Assembly: GCA_029287595.1 (NCBI GenBank)
Contig: JARFQU010000226.1
Coordinates: 1 to 60,784, forward strand
From: Halioglobus sp.
Lineage (GTDB): Bacteria > Pseudomonadota > Gammaproteobacteria > Pseudomonadales > Halieaceae
Length of the DNA stretch: 60,784 bases
Direction of reading: 5' to 3'
The stretch's first letter is position 1; every line of letters begins with the position of its first letter. The position numbers were made by a program, and so were the translations under genes. The notes under the pieces were generated by a model. That model was given only the letters and a program-made list of their open reading frames with translations, did not search any database and had not been told where the DNA came from. Shown here in pieces: positions 1-8,555 of this stretch.

Positions 1-1
1 A

Positions 2-89
2 TGGCGGTGAGGGAGGGATTCGAACCCTCGATACGTTGCCGTATACACACTTTCCAGGCGTGCGCCTTCGACCACTCGGCCACCTCACC
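2..89 (-). tRNA. tRNA-Ser (anticodon GGA)
   Basis: Read on the minus strand this folds as a class II tRNA. The acceptor arm GGTGAGG pairs with CCTCACC, a G discriminator and an encoded CCA follow, the anticodon loop is CTGGAAA (GGA, reading UCC/UCU), there is a long variable arm, and the T-loop is GGTTCGAATCC. The long variable arm and discriminator G are typical of serine tRNAs. The encoded CCA ends one base inside the window edge. Confidence 0.96.
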
Positions 90-102
90 GTTGAGGGCGC
101 GC

Positions 103-130
103 ATCATACCACAGGACGTGTTATTTTCCA
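103..130 (-). promoter_or_regulatory. Promoter of the tRNA-Ser gene
   Basis: On the minus strand a -35-like TGGAAA (125-130) is followed after 16 bases by -10 TATGAT (103-108) and then a GC-rich discriminator GCGCGCC. The same discriminator follows the tRNA-Glu promoter at 3339-3344. GC-rich discriminators are typical of stable-RNA promoters under stringent control. The -35 is weak (4 of 6), so the call rests mainly on the -10, the discriminator and the position. Confidence 0.6.
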
Positions 131-164
131 GTCCCCAGGAGCGCAGAAACTATCTTGCATGGCG

Positions 165-989
165 CTACTGGCGATTCAGCCTGGGTAGCGGTCCAGCTTC
201 AGGGTTCGTACTGCGAAACGGGTTGATATCCATGCCGCCGCGGCGGGTATAGAAGGCCTGGATATGCAGGAACTCCAGCTCAAACCGGGCAGTAAAGTCG
301 CGAAACATCCGTTCTACACACTGCTCATGAAAATCCTGGTGCCGACGAAATGCAACGATGTAGCGTAGCAAAGCGTGCCCATCCAGAGCGCCGCCGCGAT
401 AGTGGAGCCAGACAGTGGCCCAGTCAGGCTGTCCGGTAACCGGGCATAGGGAGCGCAACAGATGGCTGTAGAGTCGCTCCTCAACGATTTGCAGGCCCTG
501 CTCACCCAACAATTCTGCATCCGGTTGCTGCTCGTGTACCAGGGTCAGCGGAAGATCATCCAGGCAGTTTCCAGCCAACGCCGTCCCTGCCAGGGCCTGG
601 TCGTCCACCATTAATAATTCCAGAGTCACCTGTTGTCCTACAGCGGCGCTGACGTCACCAAGAATCGTTTTCACGGCTTGTTCTTCGCTGCCAAAGCGAT
701 GGCTGTTCAACGAATTGAGGTAGAGCTTGAATGACTTTGATTCAATCATATTCGGGGAATCCACTGGAATGTGGAAGCGCCCTACCCTGACCACGGGTTT
801 GCCGTTGCTATTCAGCCAGGACAACTCATACGCATGCCACAGGTCTGACCCATGCATTGGGCCTATAGTTCCCAGGGCCTTCCTGCTGGCTGCCCGTGCT
901 ATTGGGTACAAAAGTTGTGGCGCATACTCCTCGACAACCGGTGCATGCTTGCCCAGCAACATCTTCTCCTTGTCGTCTGGAAGACCCAT
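165..989 (-). CDS. queF: NADPH-dependent 7-cyano-7-deazaguanine reductase (QueF)
   Basis: Reduces preQ0 to preQ1 in queuosine biosynthesis, so it acts in the pathway that modifies the wobble base of certain tRNAs. At 274 residues it is the long, two-lobed proteobacterial type. The substrate-binding stretch ESKSFKLYLNS lies at about residues 83-93. The catalytic Cys182 sits in SLCPVTGQPDW with its partner Asp189, seven residues apart as in the E. coli enzyme. The frame opens upstream to 1043, but those codons overlap the end of the ABC permease gene and do not look like QueF. I chose the ATG at 989, four bases past that gene's stop, which makes queF the last gene behind the exporter. No strong ribosome-binding site is visible, so coupling to upstream translation is likely. 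No preQ1 riboswitch fold was seen. Confidence 0.95.
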   Translation of the reverse strand: MGLPDDKEKMLLGKHAPVVEEYAPQLLYPIARAASRKALGTIGPMHGSDLWHAYELSWLNSNGKPVVRVGRFHIPVDSPNMIESKSFKLYLNSLNSHRFGSEEQAVKTILGDVSAAVGQQVTLELLMVDDQALAGTALAGNCLDDLPLTLVHEQQPDAELLGEQGLQIVEERLYSHLLRSLCPVTGQPDWATVWLHYRGGALDGHALLRYIVAFRRHQDFHEQCVERMFRDFTARFELEFLHIQAFYTRRGGMDINPFRSTNPEAGPLPRLNRQ

Positions 990-993
990 AAGT

Positions 994-1767
994 TTACTGC
1001 CGCAGGCGCTTGCCGCTGTTAAGCAGGTGCATGCTGAATGCAAATGCGATCACAGTGAATATGGCAATCATGGCAAGAGAAAAGGACAGGCTGACATCGG
1101 ACACACCCAGAACTCCGTAGCGGAAGGCATTTACTACATAAACAAGGGGATTTAACTTCGAGACGTTGGCCCAGAATTCCGGCAGCAAATCCATGGAATA
1201 AAAGACTCCACCCAAGTAGATTAAGGGCGTCAGGACGAAGGTTGGCACGATAGAAATATCATCAAAACTATTGGCAAATACCGCGTTGATAAAACCCGCC
1301 AGGGCAAACAGCGTGGAGGTCATCAACACAATCAACACGACCACAAAATAGCTGTGGACCTGCATGCGGGTAAAGAACAGGGACACCAGCGTCACCACCA
1401 CAGCGACCAACAATCCACGGGTGACGCCACCGATCACATAACCCATCAGTATCACGTAGTTAGGCGTCGGAGACACCAGCAGTTCCTCAACGCTATGATT
1501 GAATTTGGCGCCAAAAAAGGAAGACACGACGTTGGCATAGGAATTGGTAACTATTGCCATCATGATAAGTCCGGGCACCACAAACTGCATATAGCTGAAG
1601 CCACCCATGTCACCGATGCGTGAACCAATCAATGACCCGAAAATTACAAAATACAGTGACATGGTGATGGCCGACGGCAGCAGTGTCTGTGTCCAGATAC
1701 GCAGGTAGCGCCTGATCTCCTTGCGCAGTATGGTCATGAAGGCCACATATTGTTCTGCCAGGGTCAT
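994..1767 (-). CDS. yadH: ABC-2 type transporter permease, YadH family
   Basis: Inner-membrane permease of a simple ABC-2 exporter. At 257 residues it matches YadH in length. It has a cytoplasmic N-terminus, about six hydrophobic segments, and the ABC-2 signature region NSFDDISIVPTFVLTPLIYLG near the fourth and fifth segments. Its start codon overlaps the stop of the ATPase gene as ATGA (1764-1767), which shows a co-translated pair. Family members are annotated as exporters of unknown substrate. Nothing here identifies the cargo. Confidence 0.88.
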   Translation of the reverse strand: MTLAEQYVAFMTILRKEIRRYLRIWTQTLLPSAITMSLYFVIFGSLIGSRIGDMGGFSYMQFVVPGLIMMAIVTNSYANVVSSFFGAKFNHSVEELLVSPTPNYVILMGYVIGGVTRGLLVAVVVTLVSLFFTRMQVHSYFVVVLIVLMTSTLFALAGFINAVFANSFDDISIVPTFVLTPLIYLGGVFYSMDLLPEFWANVSKLNPLVYVVNAFRYGVLGVSDVSLSFSLAMIAIFTVIAFAFSMHLLNSGKRLRQ

Positions 1768-2681
1768 GCCGCACCCTCCACCAGATTGACGAACATTTCT
1801 TCCAGACGATTGGACTTGCTGCGCATACTGCTGATCTCGATAGCCTGCGCATCCAGGGCGGTAAACACGTCGTTGATTCGCTGCCCCTGCCCGACTTCCA
1901 CTTCAAGTGTGTGCGCATCCACCCGGTATACTGTGAAGCCCTCTATAGTGACGACCTCGGGGAGCTCCAGGACGCAATCCAGAATGAATATTTCCCGGTG
2001 TAACTGTTTCAATAATGACTTGATCGAACTGTGCTGCGCGATTTCACCGTGATTGATAATGGCGATGTTTCGGCACAGGGCTTCGGCCTCCTCCAGGTAG
2101 TGGGTGGTGAGGATAATGGTAGTGCCCTCGGCGTTGATCTGCTGCAGGAATTCCCACATGGAGCGGCGCATCTCGATATCTACACCAGCGGTGGGCTCAT
2201 CGAGTATCAACAGTCGGGGCTCGTGTACCAGGGCACGGGCAATCATCAGACGCCGTTTCATACCACCCGAAAGTGTGCGCGAGGGAACATCCCGCTTATC
2301 CCAAAGCCCCAGTGCCTTGAGGTATTTCTGGGCACGCTGGTGGGCAATGCCCGGGGGCAAACCGTAAAACCCCGCCTGGTTGACCACGATATCCAGGACT
2401 TTTTCAAATTGGTTGAAATTAAACTCCTGGGGAACAATACCGATGTACTTCTTGGCTGCCGGGAAGTCCACGTCGATATCCGCATCGAACACCGCTACAC
2501 GGCCTCCGGTCTTGGCTACCAGGGAGCAGATAATGCCTATGGTCGTCGACTTGCCCGCTCCATTGGGTCCCAGCAACGCGAAAAAATCGCCCTGCTCTAC
2601 TTTGAGGCTGATGCCTTTAAGTGCCTCAAAGCCGTCGCCGTAGACCTTGCTGAGATTTTCGATGGTAAGAGCTGGTATCAT
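1764..2681 (-). CDS. yadG: ABC transporter ATP-binding protein, YadG family
   Basis: Cytoplasmic ATPase that powers the neighbouring permease. Walker A GPNGAGKST is at residues 38-46, the ABC signature LSGGMKRR at 137-144, Walker B LLILDEPTAG from 157, and the switch histidine TTHYLEEAE at about 194. All catalytic elements are intact. At 305 residues it is close to E. coli YadG. A C-terminal extension of about 90 residues follows the nucleotide-binding fold, as in exporter ATPases of this class. It overlaps the permease gene by four bases. No clear ribosome-binding site precedes the ATG. Confidence 0.9.
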   Translation of the reverse strand: MIPALTIENLSKVYGDGFEALKGISLKVEQGDFFALLGPNGAGKSTTIGIICSLVAKTGGRVAVFDADIDVDFPAAKKYIGIVPQEFNFNQFEKVLDIVVNQAGFYGLPPGIAHQRAQKYLKALGLWDKRDVPSRTLSGGMKRRLMIARALVHEPRLLILDEPTAGVDIEMRRSMWEFLQQINAEGTTIILTTHYLEEAEALCRNIAIINHGEIAQHSSIKSLLKQLHREIFILDCVLELPEVVTIEGFTVYRVDAHTLEVEVGQGQRINDVFTALDAQAIEISSMRSKSNRLEEMFVNLVEGAA

Positions 2682-2753
2682 AAAAAGCCGTGAGCGCGCT
2701 GCCAGACAAGCGCGACATTGTACTCGTAATCAGCAGAGTTAACGATACAGCCA

Positions 2754-3137
2754 ATGAATGATGAACAATACCTTGCGCACTGCCAGGCACAATTGGATGA
2801 ATTCGCCGATAATCTGGCGCAACGCACAGCAAACCTCCCCGAGAGCGACCCACTGCGCGAGTTGGCGTCCGCTTTCCAAGCTATTTCAAAGAGCGGGAAT
2901 TCGCTCTATGAAGAGGGACCTGCACTGGTGATACGCCTGTTCACCACCTATCCAGATTTCGCGCCAGGCTTTCCCCGCCACCTGCTTTGGTTTTTCGGCG
3001 GAGACTGCCTGCACTATATGCCGGACGATGAAATCGCTTTATACCAGAAGATCGAAGACATGCGCGCAGAGTATGCCGAACGGGGCGAAGTCCTGGATTT
3101 GCGCGCTGCACGCGCCAGCTTGCAGCAGCTGCAATGA
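2754..3137 (+). CDS. Conserved hypothetical protein, PA2817 family
   Basis: A 127-residue soluble protein that I recognise from memory as the Pseudomonas PA2817 type. The most characteristic stretch is the central part, with YEEGPALVIRLFTTYPDF followed by RHLLWFFGGDCLHYMPDDEI at about residues 65-100. The N-terminal third is amphipathic helix and no catalytic motif is evident. It is transcribed divergently from the ABC exporter genes, with 72 bases between the two starts. In Pseudomonas the same exporter, this family and queF are also near each other, which supports it as a real gene. Its function is unknown. Confidence 0.8.
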   Translation: MNDEQYLAHCQAQLDEFADNLAQRTANLPESDPLRELASAFQAISKSGNSLYEEGPALVIRLFTTYPDFAPGFPRHLLWFFGGDCLHYMPDDEIALYQKIEDMRAEYAERGEVLDLRAARASLQQLQ

Positions 3138-3315
3138 CACGCCACCAAGAGGCAAACGCTCTGACCAGGCACTGTATTGCAGGTATCTCCGCGATGGCGT
3201 TGCCTGGCCTGCGCGGGACTTTTGCACCGGCGAGGTGATCTGGAAAAATTCCCACAAAAATCATTATGTTGTTGATGTTACAGCAAAAAATCAAAATTTT
3301 TTGCTTGTCAGGGAC

Positions 3316-3344
3316 TTGACGCGCCCACTCTCTCTACCTACAAT
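3316..3344 (+). promoter_or_regulatory. Strong sigma-70 promoter of tRNA-Glu/tRNA-Gly
   Basis: -35 TTGACG (3316-3321), a 17-base spacer and -10 TACAAT (3339-3344), followed by a GCGCGCC discriminator. Both hexamers match consensus at five of six positions. Initiation should occur about 20 bases before the tRNA-Glu gene. Confidence 0.85.
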
Positions 3345-3370
3345 GCGCGCCTCTTGATTGAGACCGATGC

Positions 3371-3446
3371 GTCCCCTTCGTCTAGTGGCCTAGGACACTG
3401 CCCTTTCACGGCGGTAACAGGGGTTCGAACCCCCTAGGGGACGCCA
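3371..3446 (+). tRNA. tRNA-Glu (anticodon TTC), copy 1
   Basis: A 76-base cloverleaf with acceptor GTCCCCT, anticodon loop CTTTCAC (TTC), T-arm GGGGTTCGAACCCCC and encoded CCA. It differs from the second tRNA-Glu copy (31871-31946) only in the D-arm, where this copy reads GGCCTAGG and the other reads GGTCCAGG. Confidence 0.97.
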
Positions 3447-3466
3447 CTCAATCCAGCTTCCGGATC

Positions 3467-3542
3467 GCGGGAATAGCTCAGTTGGTAGAGCGCAACCTTG
3501 CCAAGGTTGAGGTCGCCGGTTCGAACCCGGTTTCCCGCTCCA
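3467..3542 (+). tRNA. tRNA-Gly (anticodon GCC)
   Basis: Starts GCGGGAATAGCTC. The anticodon stem-loop AACCTTGCCAAGGTT carries GCC, the T-arm reads CCGGTTCGAACCCGG, and CCA is encoded. It lies 20 bases behind tRNA-Glu and is probably cut from the same primary transcript. A T-rich stretch follows at 3543-3556. Confidence 0.97.
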
Positions 3543-3604
3543 ATTTTTATATTTCAATATTTCCTATCGCTCAAGCTCTTTAATCCATACCAAAAACCGC
3601 ATGG

Positions 3605-3991
3605 CTACCCGGCATCTTCGTCCAGGCGAATAGACAAACTATTAATGCAATAGCGCAAGCCGGTCGGCGCTGGCCCGTCCTCGAATACATGTCCAAGGTG
3701 CGCCCCACATTTCTTGCACATCACCTCCGTGCGTATCATGCCGTGACTGGCGTCGCGCGACTCCAGGATCACCTCGGCGTCGGCGGGCTGGAAGAAGCTG
3801 GGCCAGCCACAGCCGGCGTCAAACTTGGTATCTGACAGGAATAGCGGCTCCCCGCAGCAGCGGCAGTTATAAACACCGTCTTTGGTGCAGTCCCAGTATT
3901 CCCCCGTAAATGGCCGCTCGGTGCCCTTTTCGCGACATACGTGGTATTCCTCGACGGTAAGTTTGTCCCGCCAGACTTCATCATCGTGCAT
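3605..3991 (-). CDS. msrB: Peptide-methionine (R)-S-oxide reductase MsrB
   Basis: Repairs the R epimer of methionine sulfoxide in proteins. At 128 residues it is a normal single-domain MsrB. It has both zinc-binding pairs (C43/C46 and C92/C95), a resolving-position cysteine in GCGWPSF (C61) and the catalytic cysteine in RYCINSLS (C115). No signal peptide is present, so it is cytoplasmic. AGAGGT is placed seven bases before the ATG at 3991. It is divergent from the next gene with an 80-base shared upstream region. Confidence 0.96.
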   Translation of the reverse strand: MHDDEVWRDKLTVEEYHVCREKGTERPFTGEYWDCTKDGVYNCRCCGEPLFLSDTKFDAGCGWPSFFQPADAEVILESRDASHGMIRTEVMCKKCGAHLGHVFEDGPAPTGLRYCINSLSIRLDEDAG

Positions 3992-4070
3992 GGTATTTAC
4001 CTCTCGCTAGATCGTCTTCGGGCCTTAGCGTACACTAGCCGTTCCCTCCAGACTACAGGCTTAACGGAGC

Positions 4071-4526
4071 ATGGCGGACCTCCATATCGACGACTTTTAC
4101 CGGGATATCAGTAAGATCTTCCTGAGCCTGTACGCGGTTTTTCCACGCAAGATGGTGCTGTATGTAGAAGATATCAGTGGTCCGGATGAGCCGGATGAAT
4201 TCGGGCTGCACCACCCGCGTTTCCAGGCCTGTTTCAGTACCATGGTGTGGCTGGCGGAACACGGCTATCTCGCTTTCGAGGACAACATCCGGCAAGAAGC
4301 ACTGGACCAGGTGGTGCTGACACAGAAGGCGTTCCTGCTGTTGTCATCTCGCTCTGACCTGGAATTCACGCAGGTTGACCCGAATCAGGCGCTGCCACCC
4401 AGCGTTGTTGAAGACTCGCGTACCAATATCGCCCAGTTGCGCGAGGCCAGGAGGACCCGCTCCAGTATTATGCTGCAGCGCTGCGTGCGCTACCTGCTGG
4501 CGCATCCGCCAATAGGCAGTCACTAG
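4071..4526 (+). CDS. Conserved hypothetical protein, unassigned
   Basis: A 151-residue soluble, mostly helical protein. I recognise it only as a type found in gammaproteobacteria and cannot name a characterised homologue. Recognisable stretches are FPRKMVLYVEDISGPDEPDE at about residues 25-44 and the region MVWLAEHGYLAFEDNIRQEA at 58-77. The second resembles a small winged-helix or helical bundle element but shows no clear catalytic residues. There is no membrane segment or signal peptide. The ATG at 4071 follows GGAGC at good spacing. It converges on the NAD-kinase-like gene with a ten-base gap. Confidence 0.75.
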   Translation: MADLHIDDFYRDISKIFLSLYAVFPRKMVLYVEDISGPDEPDEFGLHHPRFQACFSTMVWLAEHGYLAFEDNIRQEALDQVVLTQKAFLLLSSRSDLEFTQVDPNQALPPSVVEDSRTNIAQLREARRTRSSIMLQRCVRYLLAHPPIGSH

Positions 4527-4536
4527 AATCAGGCGC

Positions 4537-5694
4537 TCAGCTAACCGGTGCGACCGCTTCAATGCGGTAGAGAATGCGGTCGTTATAGCCGGTAATCACC
4601 GGGTGATAACCCACCAGGGCCTGATCCAGGGCGGCGTCGTTGGTGTCCACCAGCAGCGGCCTGCCCTGCAGCGCGCTGATTTTTGACTTGGCCGCCACCA
4701 CTACCAGGTTTTGCAGCCCGACCCGCCGAATCACAGCCGGAGAAAACTGCTGGTTGCCGCGCCCGAAAACATGCCCCTGCCCGCCAATAACGGTAACCAG
4801 GATCGTGGCCTCCGCCCCCGTTTCCCGCAACAGGCGCAGCAGCGTGGACTCGTCGGCATCAGCGGCCAATACTTCACCGTTGCGCACCACATCGACTCCT
4901 AGCAAGGTGTTGGCAAGACCCAATTCCTCCATAAACGCGGCGGTGGTAGAACCCGGTCCCACCAGGTAGAGACGCTCGGGTTCCATCTGTTCCACCAGCC
5001 AGGCGGCGATGTCCGCGGCAACCAGCTCATGGCTTTCGCGGCCGCCTACCTTGGTATGTTGCAGGTAGCGACCCTCCCCGGGCACCAGCATTTCGCCGTA
5101 GAAACGGCTGAGCACCCGACCCTCGCGAAATGCTTCTTCATCAATGTCCCGTACTTCCTGGGCCACCAGGCCGACCAGTCCGCCACGCAACAGTTGCAGC
5201 AATAACTCGCCCGCCGCTTCCGGCGAAACCGCGAACACCCCGGAGTGCATTTTGACGCCCGCGGGGATACCCAGCACCGGGAAATGATCGCCAACCACAT
5301 CGTATATATCGCGGGCAGTACCGTCGCCGCCCGCAAAAACGATGATATCGACGCCGCAATCCAACAGGGCCTGCGCCGCCTGTCGGGTATCAGCGGCGGA
5401 ACTCAAGCCATCGGGGGCCTCGCCAAGTACATTACCGGGCATGCCCAGCCGTGCTATGACATTTTCACCCATATCGCCCGCCCAGCAGGAAAACCGGACC
5501 TCGCCGGCAGCATGGTCACTGCACAGTGGCGCCAGCGCCCTGGCCACACGATCTTCCGCCCGATGCCGCTGCTCGGGAGGCAGGCCCGCGGCGATCTCAC
5601 GCAGCTGCTCACCATCACTGCCTTTCAGCGCCAGGCTGCCCCCCAGGCCCGCCAATGGATTCACCAACAGGCCGATATGCAGCCGTACCGTCAT
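4537..5694 (-). CDS. ATP-NAD kinase family protein (NAD kinase/AcoX-like)
   Basis: A 385-residue protein with the diacylglycerol/NAD-kinase fold. An N-terminal VNPLAGLGG nucleotide loop opens it and the diagnostic GGDGT motif lies at about residues 122-126. It is much longer than housekeeping NadK (about 290) and belongs to the ATP-NAD kinase-like/AcoX-like branch whose substrate is unsettled. Two later glycine-rich segments, LVGPGSTTAAF and TVIGGQGHVFGRG, match that branch. The start is set at the ATG at 5694, which overlaps the pdxB stop as ATGA, and not at an upstream codon inside pdxB. Coupling to pdxB is seen directly. A role in cofactor metabolism is inference. Confidence 0.85.
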   Translation of the reverse strand: MTVRLHIGLLVNPLAGLGGSLALKGSDGEQLREIAAGLPPEQRHRAEDRVARALAPLCSDHAAGEVRFSCWAGDMGENVIARLGMPGNVLGEAPDGLSSAADTRQAAQALLDCGVDIIVFAGGDGTARDIYDVVGDHFPVLGIPAGVKMHSGVFAVSPEAAGELLLQLLRGGLVGLVAQEVRDIDEEAFREGRVLSRFYGEMLVPGEGRYLQHTKVGGRESHELVAADIAAWLVEQMEPERLYLVGPGSTTAAFMEELGLANTLLGVDVVRNGEVLAADADESTLLRLLRETGAEATILVTVIGGQGHVFGRGNQQFSPAVIRRVGLQNLVVVAAKSKISALQGRPLLVDTNDAALDQALVGYHPVITGYNDRILYRIEAVAPVS

Positions 5695-6851
5695 GTTGAC
5701 AAGCCATTCGAGCCGGCGCTGCAACCCAGGGCTTTTACCAGCTGCAGATCGCGCGTGTCGGTCAGTTGACCACAGACGCGCGTGCCAAAAAGCTCACGAC
5801 GTTCCCTATAGGTTTTTCGTAGCTGGTCAAAGGCGACGGCCGCGCGCGCTGGCGATTGGCCCAGGGTGGCCTCGCGCAGCAAGGCGTCATCCACGCTGAT
5901 GTCGTAGCGTTGCTGCAACAGACAGCGTACCAGTGCCGCACCCCTTACGGCGGTAGCCAGGGCCGCGGGAGCGGCATCGGCTACGGGGGAGTCACTATTC
6001 AATGCAGGTAACTGAAAATATCCCACCAGACTCTCACAGAGCATACGAGTGGCCAGTATCTTGCCATCCAGGCTATAACCGGCGATATGTGGACTCGCCA
6101 GGGCGACCCGACGCAACAGCGGCTCGCTGATACAGGGCTCACCCTCCCACACGTCCAGTACTACCTGCGCCCCAAATTTACCCTGCTCCATCAGCGAAAG
6201 CAGCGCCGCATTATCCACCACCGCTCCCCTGCTGGCATTGATCAACAGTGCATCGGCGCGCAGGGCGCATAGTTCATCTGTCCCCAGCAGATGAAAACTG
6301 GGCCAGGGTTGCTCCCGCGTGAGTTCTGCATGCAGGGTTATCACGTCGCAATCAAGGATCGCTTCAAGCGGTGCTGCATGCGATAGTTTGTCAGCATCCA
6401 GCCAGGGGTCATACGCGCAATAGTCTATTCCCAGATCCTGCAGCCGCTGTCCCAGGCATTTGCCTATCACGCCATAGCCGATGATACCAACCCGGCCTCC
6501 CGCCATCAGTCGCTCGAGTTTATCGTCAACGGCAGCAATCGCCGCCAGCACATACTCCACCACGGAATTCGCATTTGAGCCGGGTGCGTAGCAAAAATGT
6601 ATCTTCTGCTGTTGCAGGTAGCGCCTGTCAATATGATCCACACCGCTGGTGGCCGAGCCGACAAAGCGGACCGGGCTTTCACGCAGCAGCTGTTCATCTA
6701 CCCGGGTCACTGAACGCACCAGCAGCGCATCGACATCGCGCAGCTGTGCTGGCCCGATATCGCGGCCACCACTTTTGCGGATCGTGGCAAAGCCGCCCAG
6801 GTAATGCTCCAGCCAGGGAATGTTCTCATCGGCAAGTATGACCGGCTTCAT
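5691..6851 (-). CDS. pdxB: Erythronate-4-phosphate dehydrogenase (PdxB)
   Basis: Second enzyme of the DXP-dependent pyridoxal 5'-phosphate pathway, oxidising 4-phospho-D-erythronate. At 386 residues it is standard. The Rossmann motif GIIGYGVIG is at about 122-130. Catalytic residues are Arg208 in NASRG, Glu in WEGEP (236-239) and His255 in SPHIAGYS. The C-terminal dimerisation domain typical of PdxB, and absent from simple 2-hydroxyacid dehydrogenases, is present from about residue 290. GGAAG precedes the ATG. The stop overlaps the next gene by four bases. Confidence 0.96.
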   Translation of the reverse strand: MKPVILADENIPWLEHYLGGFATIRKSGGRDIGPAQLRDVDALLVRSVTRVDEQLLRESPVRFVGSATSGVDHIDRRYLQQQKIHFCYAPGSNANSVVEYVLAAIAAVDDKLERLMAGGRVGIIGYGVIGKCLGQRLQDLGIDYCAYDPWLDADKLSHAAPLEAILDCDVITLHAELTREQPWPSFHLLGTDELCALRADALLINASRGAVVDNAALLSLMEQGKFGAQVVLDVWEGEPCISEPLLRRVALASPHIAGYSLDGKILATRMLCESLVGYFQLPALNSDSPVADAAPAALATAVRGAALVRCLLQQRYDISVDDALLREATLGQSPARAAVAFDQLRKTYRERRELFGTRVCGQLTDTRDLQLVKALGCSAGSNGLST

Positions 6852-6885
6852 GCGGCTTCCAGGCTACTTGACAGTCGCTGGCCGC

Positions 6886-7470
6886 TCATCGCAATTCATC
6901 CCTACTCAGATGCAAACCAGACACGTCTTGCGCGGTGCCGAATTCGCGACACAGCGCACGGTAGAACTGTGCCGCGCGCGTGGGTAACCCCCGCTCCTGC
7001 CAATGGCGCGCCTGGGCGAAAACCTGCATGCGGAAGTCGCTGTTGTCAGATACGCTGCCATCCTGGGCGTTGAGGTTGTCGGTACTCACGCGGAAGCTGA
7101 AACCGCAGGCCCTGGAGAACAGCCATTCCAGTGCCTGGGGCTTGGATTCTGCAGCCTCGAATGCCTGCTGTTGCGCATGGCTGCGGCCGTCGGGAGCATA
7201 CCAATAGCCAAAATCAGTCTGTTGCCGGCGCGCTTTGCCGGCGATGCACCAGTGCGCTGTCTCATGCAGGGCACTGGCAAAGTAATCTTCGCGATACCAC
7301 AGCAGATGTAAGCCACCCGCTTTTGCCGCAGGCTGGTACAGCGGTTCCAGGGCTCCACCTACCAGCCGCGTGCAGCAGCTTGCAAGGAAGCAGGCGGCAA
7401 AGACACGTTCCAGGCGCTGGGGTACAAAGCACTGGTCCCGCGCTACGGCAGGCTTGTATGCAGCGCTCAA
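6886..7470 (-). CDS. epmC: Elongation factor P hydroxylase (EpmC)
   Basis: Non-haem iron enzyme that hydroxylates the beta-lysylated lysine of elongation factor P. The iron-binding signature HETAHW is at residues 69-74, followed by [10 protein letters not shown], which is characteristic of the family. Length is 194 residues, close to E. coli YfcM (about 180). The start is TTG at 7470, overlapping the tusA stop as TTGA, so translation is probably coupled. No epmA, epmB or efp lies in the window. Confidence 0.92.
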   Translation of the reverse strand: MSAAYKPAVARDQCFVPQRLERVFAACFLASCCTRLVGGALEPLYQPAAKAGGLHLLWYREDYFASALHETAHWCIAGKARRQQTDFGYWYAPDGRSHAQQQAFEAAESKPQALEWLFSRACGFSFRVSTDNLNAQDGSVSDNSDFRMQVFAQARHWQERGLPTRAAQFYRALCREFGTAQDVSGLHLSRDELR

Positions 7471-7712
7471 GTACCCTGCTCCTGTTTGCGCAACAGGTAG
7501 CGATAATTGCCGTCCAGCTCACTGTGCTCCAGTAATTCATGACCGAGGAACGTACAGAACCGCGGAATATCGCGCTGCGTCGACGGATCGGTCGCCAACA
7601 CCAGCACCGTTTCTCCGGCGAGCATATCGCGTATTTTATTATGCAGTAACATGACCGGTTCCGGGCAGAACAGTCCGGTGGCATCCAGGATGTGATCGGG
7701 TTTATCGGGCAT
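7467..7712 (-). CDS. tusA: Sulfurtransferase TusA-family protein
   Basis: Small sulfur carrier that passes persulfide sulfur to acceptors such as the tRNA 2-thiouridine relay. The 81-residue product begins [20 protein letters not shown], and Cys16 in the CPEP motif is the sulfur-carrying residue. I reject the upstream extension to 7781 because it runs into yheU and the family starts near this methionine. It sits between yheU and epmC in a tight minus-strand cluster and overlaps epmC by four bases. Confidence 0.92.
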   Translation of the reverse strand: MPDKPDHILDATGLFCPEPVMLLHNKIRDMLAGETVLVLATDPSTQRDIPRFCTFLGHELLEHSELDGNYRYLLRKQEQGT

Positions 7713-7719
7713 AGGTAAA

Positions 7720-7962
7720 TTAATATTCGAGCAAATTTGCAGCTTCTTCTCGGGGCACGAGGTCCCACTGTTCGCTGTCACTGTCGTACAACAGCTGCAA
7801 ATGACCCGAGTGAAGCTGGGTGCTCAGATCGGCAACTTTCTGCTCCAGGGTCAGCTCGTAGCGTCCGTAATCCGTCCCGTCGCGGCTGGCAAATTCCTCA
7901 AGCAAGGCTTGCAGTATAGCGCTGTCCAGGCGATCCACGGGAACGGCGACGAAGTTCGCCAT
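7720..7962 (-). CDS. yheU: YheU family protein (UPF0270)
   Basis: An 80-residue protein of the UPF0270 family. The hallmark is the central [18 protein letters not shown] at residues 29-46, nearly identical to the E. coli version, ending in an acidic C-terminus. There is no known biochemical function. It ends eight bases before the tusA start and is divergent from the ACT-domain gene. Confidence 0.9.
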   Translation of the reverse strand: MANFVAVPVDRLDSAILQALLEEFASRDGTDYGRYELTLEQKVADLSTQLHSGHLQLLYDSDSEQWDLVPREEAANLLEY

Positions 7963-8030
7963 GTTATTGCACCAGTGTTTGGGAAATACGCTAATATAAG
8001 GCCTGCGCCTGTGAATGTGGAGCCAAATTA

Positions 8031-8546
8031 GTGGAAACTTCTTACGTCATTACCTTCATCGGAGACGACCGTCCGGGGCTGGTAGAACAACTCTCCAGTG
8101 TTATCGAGAACAACCGCGGCAATTGGCATGAAAGCCGCCTGTCCCAGCTGGGTGGTAAATTCGCCGGCCTGGTACTGGTCTCCCTGCCCAGTGACAGCGG
8201 TGCCGCACTGGAGGCCGATCTGAAGGCATTGTCGGCCACCGGATTGAGCGTGCGCGTGACTCCCACCACGCAAGTCGCTACCGGTGTCGAGGGCCGTGCG
8301 ATCACCCTGACAGTCATTGGCCCGGATCGCCTGGGCATCGTGCGTGAGATAGCCCGGGTCCTGGCGGAGCGCGAGATCAACGTGGTAGATATGGACAGTC
8401 AGGTAACCAGTGCGCCGATGAGTGCTGAGATGATCTTCCACGCGCGCATAGACGCCCAGATACCTATGGCAACAGATATGGATGATTTGCACGATACGTT
8501 GGAGGACATTTCCAATCACATGACGTTGGAAATCGAACTGGACTAG
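8031..8546 (+). CDS. GcvR-like ACT-domain regulatory protein
   Basis: 171 residues with two ACT domains. The first runs from about 4 (YVITFIGDDRPGLVEQL) to 75 and the second from about 88 (ITLTVIGPDRLGIVREIARV) to 168. The repeated GPDRPG-type turn is the ligand-site loop of amino-acid-binding ACT domains. This is the architecture of GcvR, which in E. coli antagonises GcvA at the glycine cleavage operon. No gcv genes or gcvA are nearby, so the partner is unknown. The start is a GTG at 8031. No in-frame ATG fits the first beta strand. Confidence 0.82.
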   Translation: METSYVITFIGDDRPGLVEQLSSVIENNRGNWHESRLSQLGGKFAGLVLVSLPSDSGAALEADLKALSATGLSVRVTPTTQVATGVEGRAITLTVIGPDRLGIVREIARVLAEREINVVDMDSQVTSAPMSAEMIFHARIDAQIPMATDMDDLHDTLEDISNHMTLEIELD

Positions 8547-8555
8547 GCTTTTCTT

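Noticed and set aside
1-252. Open frame beginning at base 1 on the plus strand
   Set aside because: It runs antisense through the tRNA-Ser gene and into queF, and shows no protein-like signal.
990-1100. preQ1 riboswitch upstream of queF
   Set aside because: The sequence before queF is coding (end of yadH), and I saw no preQ1 aptamer pseudoknot core.
2031-2693. 220-codon plus-strand frame
   Set aside because: Fully antisense to the yadG ATPase gene, whose motifs are intact. A codon-bias shadow.
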